DNA from: Megachile rotundata
Lineage: Eukaryota > Arthropoda > Insecta > Hymenoptera > Megachilidae
NCBI RefSeq assembly: GCF_050947335.1
Contig: NW_027473367.1
Span: 62,001-126,000, forward strand
Direction of reading: 5' to 3'
DNA: 64,000 nt
Of this stretch, positions 46,151 to 62,379 are shown in pieces. Position 1 is the stretch's first letter. Each line of letters starts with the position of its first letter. Made by a program: the position numbers and the translations under genes. The notes under the pieces are model-generated. The model saw only the letters and a list, made by a program, of their open reading frames with translations, had not been told where the DNA came from and ran no database searches.

Positions 46151-49100
46151 ATCATACAATCACAATCATACAATCACAATCATACATTCAAAATCATGCA
46201 ATCACAATCATACAATCACAATCATACAATCACAATCATACAATCGCAAGCATACAATCACATTCATACAATCTCAATCATACAATCTCAATCATACAAT
46301 CACAATCATACAATCATAATCATACAATTACAATCATACAATCACAATCATACAATCATAATCATACAATCACAATCATACAATCATAATCATACAATTA
46401 CAATCATACATCACAATCATACAATCACAATCATACAATCACAATCATGCAATCAAAAAATACAATCATAATCATACAATCACAATCATACAATCGCAAT
46501 CATACAATCACAATCATACAATCACAATCATACAATCACAATCATACTATCACAATCATACAATCACAATCATACAATCCCAATCATACATTCAAAATCA
46601 TGCAATCACAACCATACAATCACAATCATGCAATCACAATCATACAATCACAATCATACATTCAAAATCATGCAATCACAATCATACAATCACAATCATG
46701 CAATCACAATCATACAATCACAATCATACAACCCCAATCATACAATCACAATCATACAATCACAATCATACAATCACAATCATACAGTCGCAAGCATACA
46801 ATCACATTCATACAATCTCAATCATACAATCTCAATCATACAATCACAATCATACAATCATAATCATACAATTCCAATCATACATCACAATCATGCAATC
46901 ACAATCATACAATCACAATAATGCAATCACAATCATACAATCATAATCATACAATCACAATCATGCAATCACAATCATACAATCACAATCATGCAATCAC
47001 AATCATACAATCATGATCATACAATCACAATCATACAATCACAATCATACAATCACAATCATACAATCACAATCATGCAATCACAATCATACAATCACAA
47101 TCATACATTCAAAATCATGCAATCACAATCATACAGTCACAATCATGCAATCACAATCATACAATCGCAATCATACAATCGCAATCATACAATTACAATA
47201 TCCCAAATACAAACTCCCAAATACAATCATACCATCACAATCATACAATCACAATCATACAATCACAATCACACAATCACACAATCACAATCATACAATC
47301 ACAATCATACAATCTCAATCATACAATCTCAATCATACAATCACAATCATACAATCACAATCATACAATCATCATCATACAATTACAATCATACATCACA
47401 ATCATACAATCACAATCATACAATCGCAATCATACAATCACAATCATACAATCGCAATCATACAATTGCAATCTCCCAAATACAATCTCCCAAATACAAT
47501 CATACAATCACAATCATACAATCACAATCATACAATCACAATCATACAATCACAATCATACAATCGAATTCATACAATCGCAATCATACAATCACAATCA
47601 TACAATTGCAATCATACAATTACAATCTCCCAAATACAATCTCCCAAATACAATCTCCCAAATCCAATCATACAATCACAATCATACAATCATAATCATA
47701 CAATCACAATCATACAATCCCAATCATACAATCACAATCATACAATCACAATCATACAATCACAATCAAACCATCACAATCATGCAATCACAATCATACA
47801 TTCAAAATCATGCAATCACAATCATACAATCACAATCATGCAATCACAATCATACAATCATAATCATACAATCACAATCATACAATCACAATCGTACAAT
47901 CACAATCGTACAATCACAATCGCACAACCACAATCAGACAATCACAATCATACAATCACAACCACACAATCACAATCATACAATCACAATCATACAATCA
48001 CAATCATGCAATCAAAAAATACAATCATAATCATACAATCACAATCATACAATCGCAATCATACAATCACAATCATACAATCATAATCATACAATCACAA
48101 TCATACAATCATAATCATACAATTACAATCATACATCACAATCATACAATCACAATCATACAATCGCAATCATACAATTACAATCTCCCAAATACAATCT
48201 CCCAAATACAATCATACAATCACAATCATACAATAACAATCATACAATCACAATCATACAATCACAATCATACAATCACAATCATACAATCACAATCATA
48301 CAATCACAATCATACTATCACAATCATACAATCACAATCATACATTCAAAATCATGCAATCACAATCATACAATCACAATCATACAATCACAATCATACA
48401 ATCGCAAGCATACAATCACATTCATACAATCTCAATCATACAATCTCAATCATACAATCACAATCATACAATCATAATCATACAATTGCAATCATACATC
48501 ACAATCATACAATCGCAATCATACAATCGCAATCATACAATCACAATCATACAATCACAATCATACAATCGCAAGCATACAATCACAATCATACAATCTC
48601 AATCATACAATCTCAATCATACAATCACAATCATAAAATCACAATCATACAATCACAATCATACAATCACAATCATACATTCAAAATCATGCAATCACAA
48701 CCATACAATCACAATCATACAATCACAATCATACAATCGCAAGCATACAATCACATTCATACAATCTCAATCATACAATCTCAATCATACAATCACAATC
48801 ATACAATCATAATCATACAATTACAATCATACATCACAATCATACAATCGCAATCATACAATCGCAATCATACAATCACAATCATACAATCGCAATCATA
48901 CAATTACAATCTCCCAAATACAATCATACAATCACAATCATACAATCACAATCATACAATCACAATCATGCAATCACAATCATACATTCAAAATCATGCA
49001 ATCACAATCATACAATCACAATCATGCAATCACAATCATACAATCATAATCATACAATCACAATCATACAATCACAATCATACAATCACAATCATACAAT

Positions 49101-49520
49101 CACAATCATGCAATCACAATCATACAATCACAATCATACATTCAAAATCATGCAATCACAATCATACAGTCACAATCATGCAATCACAATCATACAATCG
49201 CAATCATACAATCGCAATCATACAATTACAATATCCCAAATACAAACTCCCAAATACAATCATACCATCACAATCATACAATCACAATCATACAATCACA
49301 ATCATGCAATCACAATCATACAATCATATTCATACAATCACAATCATACAATCACAATCGTACATTCACAATCGTACAATCACAATCGCACAACCACAAT
49401 CATACAATCGCAATCATACAATCACAATCATGCAATCACAAAAATACAATCATAATCATACAATCACAATCATACAATCGCAATCATACAATCACAATCA
49501 TACAATCATAATCATACAAC
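45030..49520 (+). repeat. 4.5-kb block repeated ~7.25 kb downstream, copy 1
   Basis: Repeated at about 52270-56790. Offsets are 7243 bp (ACATTCAAAATCAT 45080 and 52323; 46196 and 53439; 46447 and 53690; 46991 and 54234), 7257 bp (48354 and 55611; 48689 and 55946) and 7271 bp (49024 and 56295). One of the steps is a B run with one unit at about 48907 against two at about 56165. Shared rarities include ACAACCCCAATCAT (46728 and 53971), the ATGATCAT palindrome (about 47013 and 54256) and an 8-bp unit (47273 and 54516). Confidence 0.88.
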
Positions 49521-51652
49521 CACAATCATACAATCATAATCATACAATTACAATCATACATCACAATCATACAATCACAATCATACAATCGCAATCATAC
49601 AATTACAATCTCCCAAATACAATCTCCCAAATACAATCATACAATCACAATCATACAATCACAATCATACAATCACAGTCATACAATCACAATCATACAA
49701 TCACAATCATACAATCGCAAGCATACAATCACAATCATACAATCTCAATCATACAATCACAATCATGCAATCACAATCATACAATCATATTCATACAATC
49801 ACAATCATACAATCACAATCGTACATTCACAATCGTACAATCACAATCGCACAACCACAATCAGACAATCACACTCATACAATCACAATCATACAATCAC
49901 AATCATACAATCACAATCATACAATCACAATCATACAATCACAATCATACAATCACAATCATACAATCACAATCATGCAATCACAAAAATACAATCATAA
50001 TCATACAATCACAATCATACAATCGCAATCATACAATCACAATCATACAATCATAATCATACAATCACAATCATACAATCATAATCGTACAATTGCAATC
50101 ATACATCACAATCATACAATCACAATCATACAATCACAATCATACAATCACAATCATACAATCGAATTCATACAATCGCAATCATACAATCACAATCATA
50201 CAATTGCAATCATACAATTACAATCTCCCAAATACAATCTCCCAAATACAATCTCCCAAATCCAATCATACAATCACAATCATACAATCATAATCATACA
50301 ATCACAATCATACAATCCCAATCATACAATCACAATCATACTATCACAATCATACAATCACAATCATACAATCACAATCAAACCATCACAATCATGCAAT
50401 CACAATAATACATTCAAAATCATGCAATCACAATCATACAATCACAATCATGCAATCACAATCATACAATCATAATCATACAATCACAATCATACAATCA
50501 CAATCGTACAATCACAATCGTACAATCACAATCGCACAACCACAATCAGACAATCACAATCATACAATCACAACCACACAATCACAATCATACAATCACA
50601 ATCATACAATCACAATCATGCAATCAAAAAATACAATCATAATCATACAATCACAATCATACAATCGCAATCATACAATCACAATCATACAATCATAATC
50701 ATACAATCACAATCATACAATCATAATCATACAATTACAATCATACATCACAATCATACAATCACAATCATACAATCGCAATCATACAATTACAATCTCC
50801 CAAATACAATCTCCCAAATACAATCATACAATCACAATCATACAATAACAATCATACAATCACAATCATACAATCACAATCATACAATCACAATCATACA
50901 ATCACAATCATACAATCACAATCATACAATCACAATCATACTATCACAATCATACAATCACAATCATACATTCAAAATCATGCAATCACAATCATACAAT
51001 CACAATCATACAATCACAATCATACAATCGCAAGCATACAATCACATTCATACAATCTCAATCATACAATCTCAATCATACAATCACAATCATACAATCA
51101 TAATCATACAATTGCAATCATACATCACAATCATACAATCGCAATCATACAATCGCAATCATACAATCACAATCATACAATCGCAATCATACAATCACAA
51201 TCATACAATCGCAATCATACAATTACAATCTCCCAAATACAATCTCCCAAATACAATCATACAATCACAATCATACAATCACAATCATACAATCACAATC
51301 ATGCAATCACAATCATACATTCAAAATCATGCAATCACAATCATACAATCACAATCATGCAATCACAATCATACAATCATAATCATACAATCACAATCAT
51401 ACAATCACAATCATACAATCACAATCATACAATCACAATCATGCAATCACAATCATACAATCACAATCATACATTCAAAATCATGCAATCACAATCATAC
51501 AGTCACAATCATGCAATCACAATCATACAATCGCAATCATACAATCGCAATCATACAATTACAATATCCCAAATACAAACTCCCAAATACAATCATACCA
51601 TCACAATCATACAATCACAATCATACAATCACAATCATGCAATCACAATCAT

Positions 51653-51665
51653 ACAATCATATCAT
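51653..51665 (+). repeat. Private 13-bp unit
   Basis: ACAATCATATCAT has lost one T from ACAATCATATTCAT. The equivalent unit in the copy 10.1 kb to the right is the full 14 bp, so this is a one-base deletion private to this copy, or a base-calling error. Confidence 0.9.
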
Positions 51666-53949
51666 ACAATCACAATCATACAATCACAATCGTACATTCA
51701 CAATCGTACAATCACAATCGCACAACCACAATCATACAATCGCAATCATACAATCACAATCATGCAATCACAAAAATACAATCATAATCATACAATCACA
51801 ATCATACAATCGCAATCATACAATCACAATCATACAATCATAATCATACAATCACAATCATACAATCATAATCATACAATTACAATCATACATCACAATC
51901 ATACAATCACAATCATACAATCGCAATCATACAATTACAATCTCCCAAATACAATCTCCCAAATACAATCATACAATCACAATCATACAATCACAATCAT
52001 ACAATCACAGTCATACAATCACAATCATACAATCACAATCATACAATCACAATCATACAATCGCAAGCATACAATCACAATCATACAATCTCAATCATAC
52101 AATCACAATCATGCAATCACAATCATACAATCATATTCATACAATCACAATCATACAATCACAATCGTACATTCACAATCGTACAATCACAATCGCACAA
52201 CCACAATCAGACAATCACACTCATACAATCACAATCATACAATCACAATCATACAATCACAATCATACAATCACAATCATACAATCACAATCATGCAATC
52301 ACAATCATACAATCACAATCATACATTCAAAATCATGCAATCACAATCATACAGTCACAATCATGCAATCACAATCATACAATCGCAATCATACAATCGC
52401 AATCATACAATTACAATATCCCAAATACAAACTCCCAAATACAATCATACCATCACAATCATACAATCACAATCATACAATCACAATCATGCAATCACAA
52501 TCATACAATCATATTCATACAATCACAATCATACAATCACAATCGTACATTCACAATCGTACAATCACAATCGCACAACCACAATCATACAATCGCAATC
52601 ATACAATCACAATCATGCAATCACAAAAATACAATCATAATCATACAATCACAATCATACAATCGCAATCATACAATCACAATCATACAATCATAATCAT
52701 ACAATCACAATCATACAATCATAATCATACAATTACAATCATACATCACAATCATACAATCACAATCATACAATCGCAATCATACAATTACAATCTCCCA
52801 AATACAATCTCCCAAATACAATCATACAATCACAATCATACAATCACAATCATACAATCACAGTCATACAATCACAATCATACAATCACAATCATACAAT
52901 CGCAAGCATACAATCACAATCATACAATCTCAATCATACAATCACAACCATGCAATCACAATCATACAATCATATTCATACAATCACAATCATACAATCA
53001 CAATCGTACATTCACAATCGTACAATCACAATCGCACAACCACAATCAGACAATCACACTCATACAATCACAATCATACAATCACAATCATACAATCACA
53101 ATCATACAATCACAATCATACAATCACAATCATACAATCACAATCATGCAATCACAAAAATACAATCATAATCATACAATCACAATCATACAATCGCAAT
53201 CATACAATCACAATCATACAATCATAATCATACAATCACAATCATACAATCATAATCGTACAATTGCAATCATACATCACAATCATACAATCACAATCAT
53301 ACAATCGCAATCATACAATTACAATCTCCCAAATACAATCTCCCAAATACAATCATACAATCACAATCATACAATCACAATCATACAATCACAATCATAC
53401 AATCACAATCATACAATCACAATCATACATTCAAAATCATGCAATCACAATCATACAATCACAATCATACAATCACAATCATACAATCGCAAGCATACAA
53501 TCACATTCATACAATCTCAATCATACAATCTCAATCATACAATCACAATCATACAATCATAATCATACAATTACAATCATACAATCACAATCATACAATC
53601 ATAATCATACAATCACAATCATACAATCATAATCATACAATTACAATCATACATCACAATCATACAATCACAATCATACAATCACAATCATGCAATCAAA
53701 AAATACAATCATAATCATACAATCACAATCATACAATCGCAATCATACAATCACAATCATACAATCACAATCATACAATCACAATCATACTATCACAATC
53801 ATACAATCACAATCATACAATCCCAATCATACATTCAAAATCATGCAATCACAACCATACAATCACAATCATGCAATCACAATCATACAATCACAATCAT
53901 ACATTCAAAATCATGCAATCACAATCATACAATCACAATCATGCAATCA

Positions 53950-56900
53950 CAATCATACAATCACAATCATACAACCCCAATCATACAATCACAATCATAC
54001 AATCACAATCATACAATCACAATCATACAGTCGCAAGCATACAATCACATTCATACAATCTCAATCATACAATCTCAATCATACAATCACAATCATACAA
54101 TCATAATCATACAATTCCAATCATACATCACAATCATGCAATCACAATCATACAATCACAATAATGCAATCACAATCATACAATCATAATCATACAATCA
54201 CAATCATGCAATCACAATCATACAATCACAATCATGCAATCACAATCATACAATCATGATCATACAATCACAATCATACAATCACAATCATACAATCACA
54301 ATCATACAATCACAATCATGCAATCACAATCATACAATCACAATCATACATTCAAAATCATGCAATCACAATCATACAGTCACAATCATGCAATCACAAT
54401 CATACAATCGCAATCATACAATCGCAATCATACAATTACAATATCCCAAATACAAACTCCCAAATACAATCATACCATCACAATCATACAATCACAATCA
54501 TACAATCACAATCACACAATCACACAATCACAATCATACAATCACAATCATACAATCTCAATCATACAATCTCAATCATACAATCACAATCATACAATCA
54601 CAATCATACAATCATCATCATACAATTACAATCATACATCACAATCATACAATCACAATCATACAATCGCAATCATACAATCACAATCATACAATCGCAA
54701 TCATACAATTGCAATCTCCCAAATACAATCTCCCAAATACAATCATACAATCACAATCATACAATCACAATCATACAATCACAATCATACAATCACAATC
54801 ATACAATCGAATTCATACAATCGCAATCATACAATCACAATCATACAATTGCAATCATACAATTACAATCTCCCAAATACAATCTCCCAAATACAATCTC
54901 CCAAATCCAATCATACAATCACAATCATACAATCATAATCATACAATCACAATCATACAATCCCAATCATACAATCACAATCATACTATCACAATCATAC
55001 AATCACAATCATACAATCACAATCAAACCATCACAATCATGCAATCACAATCATACATTCAAAATCATGCAATCACAATCATACAATCACAATCATGCAA
55101 TCACAATCATACAATCATAATCATACAATCACAATCATACAATCACAATCGTACAATCACAATCGTACAATCACAATCGCACAACCACAATCAGACAATC
55201 ACAATCATACAATCACAACCACACAATCACAATCATACAATCACAATCATACAATCACAATCATGCAATCAAAAAATACAATCATAATCATACAATCACA
55301 ATCATACAATCGCAATCATACAATCACAATCATACAATCATAATCATACAATCACAATCATACAATCATAATCATACAATTACAATCATACATCACAATC
55401 ATACAATCACAATCATACAATCGCAATCATACAATTACAATCTCCCAAATACAATCTCCCAAATACAATCATACAATCACAATCATACAATAACAATCAT
55501 ACAATCACAATCATACAATCACAATCATACAATCACAATCATACAATCACAATCATACAATCACAATCATACTATCACAATCATACAATCACAATCATAC
55601 ATTCAAAATCATGCAATCACAATCATACAATCACAATCATACAATCACAATCATACAATCGCAAGCATACAATCACATTCATACAATCTCAATCATACAA
55701 TCTCAATCATACAATCACAATCATACAATCATAATCATACAATTGCAATCATACATCACAATCATACAATCGCAATCATACAATCGCAATCATACAATCA
55801 CAATCATACAATCACAATCATACAATCGCAAGCATACAATCACAATCATACAATCTCAATCATACAATCTCAATCATACAATCACAATCATAAAATCACA
55901 ATCATACAATCACAATCATACAATCACAATCATACATTCAAAATCATGCAATCACAACCATACAATCACAATCATACAATCACAATCATACAATCGCAAG
56001 CATACAATCACATTCATACAATCTCAATCATACAATCTCAATCATACAATCACAATCATACAATCATAATCATACAATTACAATCATACATCACAATCAT
56101 ACAATCGCAATCATACAATCGCAATCATACAATCACAATCATACAATCGCAATCATACAATTACAATCTCCCAAATACAATCTCCCAAATACAATCATAC
56201 AATCACAATCATACAATCACAATCATACAATCACAATCATGCAATCACAATCATACATTCAAAATCATGCAATCACAATCATACAATCACAATCATGCAA
56301 TCACAATCATACAATCATAATCATACAATCACAATCATACAATCACAATCATACAATCACAATCATACAATCACAATCATGCAATCACAATCATACAATC
56401 ACAATCATACATTCAAAATCATGCAATCACAATCATACAGTCACAATCATGCAATCACAATCATACAATCGCAATCATACAATCGCAATCATACAATTAC
56501 AATATCCCAAATACAAACTCCCAAATACAATCATACCATCACAATCATACAATCACAATCATACAATCACAATCATGCAATCACAATCATACAATCATAT
56601 TCATACAATCACAATCATACAATCACAATCGTACATTCACAATCGTACAATCACAATCGCACAACCACAATCATACAATCGCAATCATACAATCACAATC
56701 ATGCAATCACAAAAATACAATCATAATCATACAATCACAATCATACAATCGCAATCATACAATCACAATCATACAATCATAATCATACAATCACAATCAT
56801 ACAATCACAATCATACAACCCCAATCATACAATCACAATCATACAATCACAATCATACAATCACAATCATACAGTCGCAAGCATACAATCACATTCATAC

Positions 56901-59640
56901 AATCTCAATCATACAATCTCAATCATACAATCACAATCATACAATCATAATCATACAATTCCAATCATACATCACAATCATGCAATCACAATCATACAAT
57001 CACAATAATGCAATCACAATCATACAATCATAATCATACAATCACAATCATGCAATCACAATCATACAATCACAATCATGCAATCACAATCATACAATCA
57101 TGATCATACAATCACAATCATACAATCACAATCATACAATCACAATCATACAATCACAATCATGCAATCACAATCATACAATCACAATCATACATTCAAA
57201 ATCATGCAATCACAATCATACAGTCACAATCATGCAATCACAATCATACAATCGCAATCATACAATCGCAATCATACAATTACAATATCCCAAATACAAA
57301 CTCCCAAATACAATCATACCATCACAATCATACAATCACAATCATACAATCACAATCACACAATCACACAATCACAATCATACAATCACAATCATACAAT
57401 CTCAATCATACAATCTCAATCATACAATCACAATCATACAATCACAATCATACAATCATCATCATACAATTACAATCATACATCACAATCATACAATCAC
57501 AATCATACAATCGCAATCATACAATCACAATCATACAATCGCAATCATACAATTGCAATCTCCCAAATACAATCTCCCAAATACAATCATACAATCACAA
57601 TCATACAATCACAATCATACAATCACAATCATACAATCACAATCATACAATCGAATTCATACAATCGCAATCATACAATCACAATCATACAATTGCAATC
57701 ATACAATTACAATCTCCCAAATACAATCTCCCAAATACAATCTCCCAAATCCAATCATACAATCACAATCATACAATCATAATCATACAATCACAATCAT
57801 ACAATCCCAATCATACAATCACAATCATACTATCACAATCATACAATCACAATCATACAATCACAATCAAACCATCACAATCATGCAATCACAATCATAC
57901 ATTCAAAATCATGCAATCACAATCATACAATCACAATCATGCAATCACAATCATACAATCATAATCATACAATCACAATCATACAATCACAATCGTACAA
58001 TCACAATCGTACAATCACAATCGCACAACCACAATCAGACAATCACAATCATACAATCACAACCACACAATCACAATCATACAATCACAATCATACAATC
58101 ACAATCATGCAATCAAAAAATACAATCATAATCATACAATCACAATCATACAATCGCAATCATACAATCACAATCATACAATCATAATCATACAATCACA
58201 ATCATACAATCATAATCATACAATTACAATCATACATCACAATCATACAATCACAATCATACAATCGCAATCATACAATTACAATCTCCCAAATACAATC
58301 TCCCAAATACAATCATACAATCACAATCATACAATAACAATCATACAATCACAATCATACAATCACAATCATACAATCACAATCATACAATCACAATCAT
58401 ACAATCACAATCATACTATCACAATCATACAATCACAATCATACATTCAAAATCATGCAATCACAATCATACAATCACAATCATACAATCACAATCATAC
58501 AATCGCAAGCATACAATCACATTCATACAATCTCAATCATACAATCTCAATCATACAATCACAATCATACAATCATAATCATACAATTGCAATCATACAT
58601 CACAATCATACAATCGCAATCATACAATCGCAATCATACAATCACAATCATACAATCACAATCATACAATCGCAAGCATACAATCACAATCATACAATCT
58701 CAATCATACAATCTCAATCATACAATCACAATCATAAAATCACAATCATACAATCACAATCATACAATCACAATCATACATTCAAAATCATGCAATCACA
58801 ACCATACAATCACAATCATACAATCACAATCATACAATCGCAAGCATACAATCACATTCATACAATCTCAATCATACAATCTCAATCATACAATCACAAT
58901 CATACAATCATAATCATACAATTACAATCATACATCACAATCATACAATCGCAATCATACAATCGCAATCATACAATCACAATCATACAATCGCAATCAT
59001 ACAATTACAATCTCCCAAATACAATCTCCCAAATACAATCATACAATCACAATCATACAATCACAATCATACAATCACAATCATGCAATCACAATCATAC
59101 ATTCAAAATCATGCAATCACAATCATACAATCACAATCATGCAATCACAATCATACAATCATAATCATACAATCACAATCATACAATCACAATCATACAA
59201 TCACAATCATACAATCACAATCATGCAATCACAATCATACAATCACAATCATACATTCAAAATCATGCAATCACAATCATACAGTCACAATCATGCAATC
59301 ACAATCATACAATCGCAATCATACAATCGCAATCATACAATTACAATATCCCAAATACAAACTCCCAAATACAATCATACCATCACAATCATACAATCAC
59401 AATCATACAATCACAATCATGCAATCACAATCATACAATCATATTCATACAATCACAATCATACAATCACAATCGTACATTCACAATCGTACAATCACAA
59501 TCGCACAACCACAATCATACAATCGCAATCATACAATCACAATCATGCAATCACAAAAATACAATCATAATCATACAATCACAATCATACAATCGCAATC
59601 ATACAATCACAATCATACAATCATAATCATACAATCACAA
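53950..59640 (+). repeat. 2.84-kb higher-order tandem pair
   Basis: Copy 1 is about 53950-56793 and copy 2 about 56794-59640. A constant offset of 2844 bp holds at every landmark checked: ACAACCCCAATCAT 53971 and 56815, 54234 and 57078, 8-bp units 54516 and 57360, EcoRI 54809 and 57653, 55095 and 57939, 55611 and 58455, 55946 and 58790, 56239 and 59083, 56295 and 59139. No unit gain or loss was seen, unlike most other pairs, so this looks like one of the youngest events (inference). Confidence 0.9.
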
Positions 59641-62379
59641 TCATACAATCATAATCATACAATTACAATCATACATCACAATCATACAATCACAATCATA
59701 CAATCGCAATCATACAATTACAATCTCCCAAATACAATCTCCCAAATACAATCATACAATCACAATCATACAATCACAATCATACAATCACAGTCATACA
59801 ATCACAATCATACAATCACACTCATACAATCGCAAGCATACAATCACAATCATACAATCTCAATCATACAATCACAATCATGCAATCACAATCATACAAT
59901 CATATTCATACAATCACAATCATACAATCACAATCGTACATTCACAATCGTACAATCACAATCGCACAACCACAATCAGACAATCACACTCATACAATCA
60001 CAATCATACAATCACAATCATACAATCACAATCATACAATCACAATCATACAATCACAATCATACAATCACAATCATACAATCACAATCATGCAATCACA
60101 AAAATACAATCATAATCATACAGTCACAATCATACAATCGCAATCATACAATCACAATCATACAATCATAATCATACAATCACAATCATACAATCATAAT
60201 CGTACAATTGCAATCATACATCACAATCATACAATCACAATCATACAATCACAATCATACAATCACAATCATACAATCGAATTCATACAATCGCAATCAT
60301 ACAATCACAATCATACAATTGCAATCATACAATTACAATCTCCCAAATACAATCTCCCAAATACAATCTCCCAAATCCAATCATACAATCACAATCATAC
60401 AATCATAATCATACAATCACAATCATACAATCCCAATCATACAATCACAATCATACTATCACAATCATACAATCACAATCATACAATCACAATCAAACCA
60501 TCACAATCATGCAATCACAATAATACATTCAAAATCATGCAATCACAATCATACAATCACAATCATGCAATCACAATCATACAATCATAATCATACAATC
60601 ACAATCATACAATCACAATCGTACAATCACAATCGTACAATCACAATCGCACAACCACAATCAGACAATCACAATCATACAATCACAACCACACAATCAC
60701 AATCATACAATCACAATCATACAATCACAATCATGCAATCAAAAAATACAATCATAATCATACAATCACAATCATACAATCGCAATCATACAATCACAAT
60801 CATACAATCATAATCATACAATCACAATCATACAATCATAATCATACAATTACAATCATACATCACAATCATACAATCACAATCATACAATCGCAATCAT
60901 ACAATTACAATCTCCCAAATACAATCTCCCAAATACAATCATACAATCACAATCATACAATAACAATCATACAATCACAATCATACAATCACAATCATAC
61001 AATCACAATCATACAATCACAATCATACAATCACAATCATACTATCACAATCATACAATCACAATCATACATTCAAAATCATGCAATCACAATCATACAA
61101 TCACAATCATACAATCACAATCATACAATCGCAAGCATACAATCACATTCATACAATCTCAATCATACAATCTCAATCATACAATCACAATCATACAATC
61201 ATAATCATACAATTGCAATCATACATCACAATCATACAATCGCAATCATACAATCGCAATCATACAATCACAATCATACAATCGCAATCATACCATCACA
61301 ATCATACAATCGCAATCATACAATTACAATCTCCCAAATACAATCTCCCAAATACAATCATACAATCACAATCATACAATCACAATCATACAATCACAAT
61401 CATGCAATCACAATCATACATTCAAAATCATGCAATCACAATCATACAATCACAATCATGCAATCACAATCATACAATCATAATCATACAATCACAATCA
61501 TACAATCACAATCATACAATCACAATCATACAATCACAATCATGCAATCACAATCATACAATCACAATCATACATTCAAAATCATGCAATCACAATCATA
61601 CAGTCACAATCATGCAATCACAATCATACAATCGCAATCATACAATCGCAATCATACAATTACAATATCCCAAATACAAACTCCCAAATACAATCATACC
61701 ATCACAATCATACAATCACAATCATACAATCACAATCATGCAATCACAATCATACAATCATATTCATACAATCACAATCATACAATCACAATCGTACATT
61801 CACAATCGTACAATCACAATCGCACAACCACAATCATACAATCGCAATCATACAATCACAATCATGCAATCACAAAAATACAATCATAATCATACAATCA
61901 CAATCATACAATCGCAATCATACAATCACAATCATACAATCATAATCATACAATCACAATCATACAATCATAATCATACAATTACAATCATACATCACAA
62001 TCATACAATCACAATCATACAATCGCAATCATACAATTACAATCTCCCAAATACAATCTCCCAAATACAATCATACAATCACAATCATACAATCACAATC
62101 ATACAATCACAGTCATACAATCACAATCATACAATCACAATCATACAATCACAATCATACAATCGCAAGCATACAATCACAATCATACAATCTCAATCAT
62201 ACAATCACAATCATGCAATCACAATCATACAATCATATTCATACAATCACAATCATACAATCACAATCGTACATTCACAATCGTACAATCACAATCGCAC
62301 AACCACAATCAGACAATCACACTCATACAATCACAATCATACAATCACAATCATACAATCACAATCATACAATCACAAT

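Noticed and set aside
47013..47022. The ATGATCAT palindrome in ACAATCATGATCAT as a regulatory site
   Set aside because: It is a single-base variant of the TAA-bearing unit, seen at about 47013, 54256 and 57100, positions explained by the 7243- and 2844-bp block offsets.
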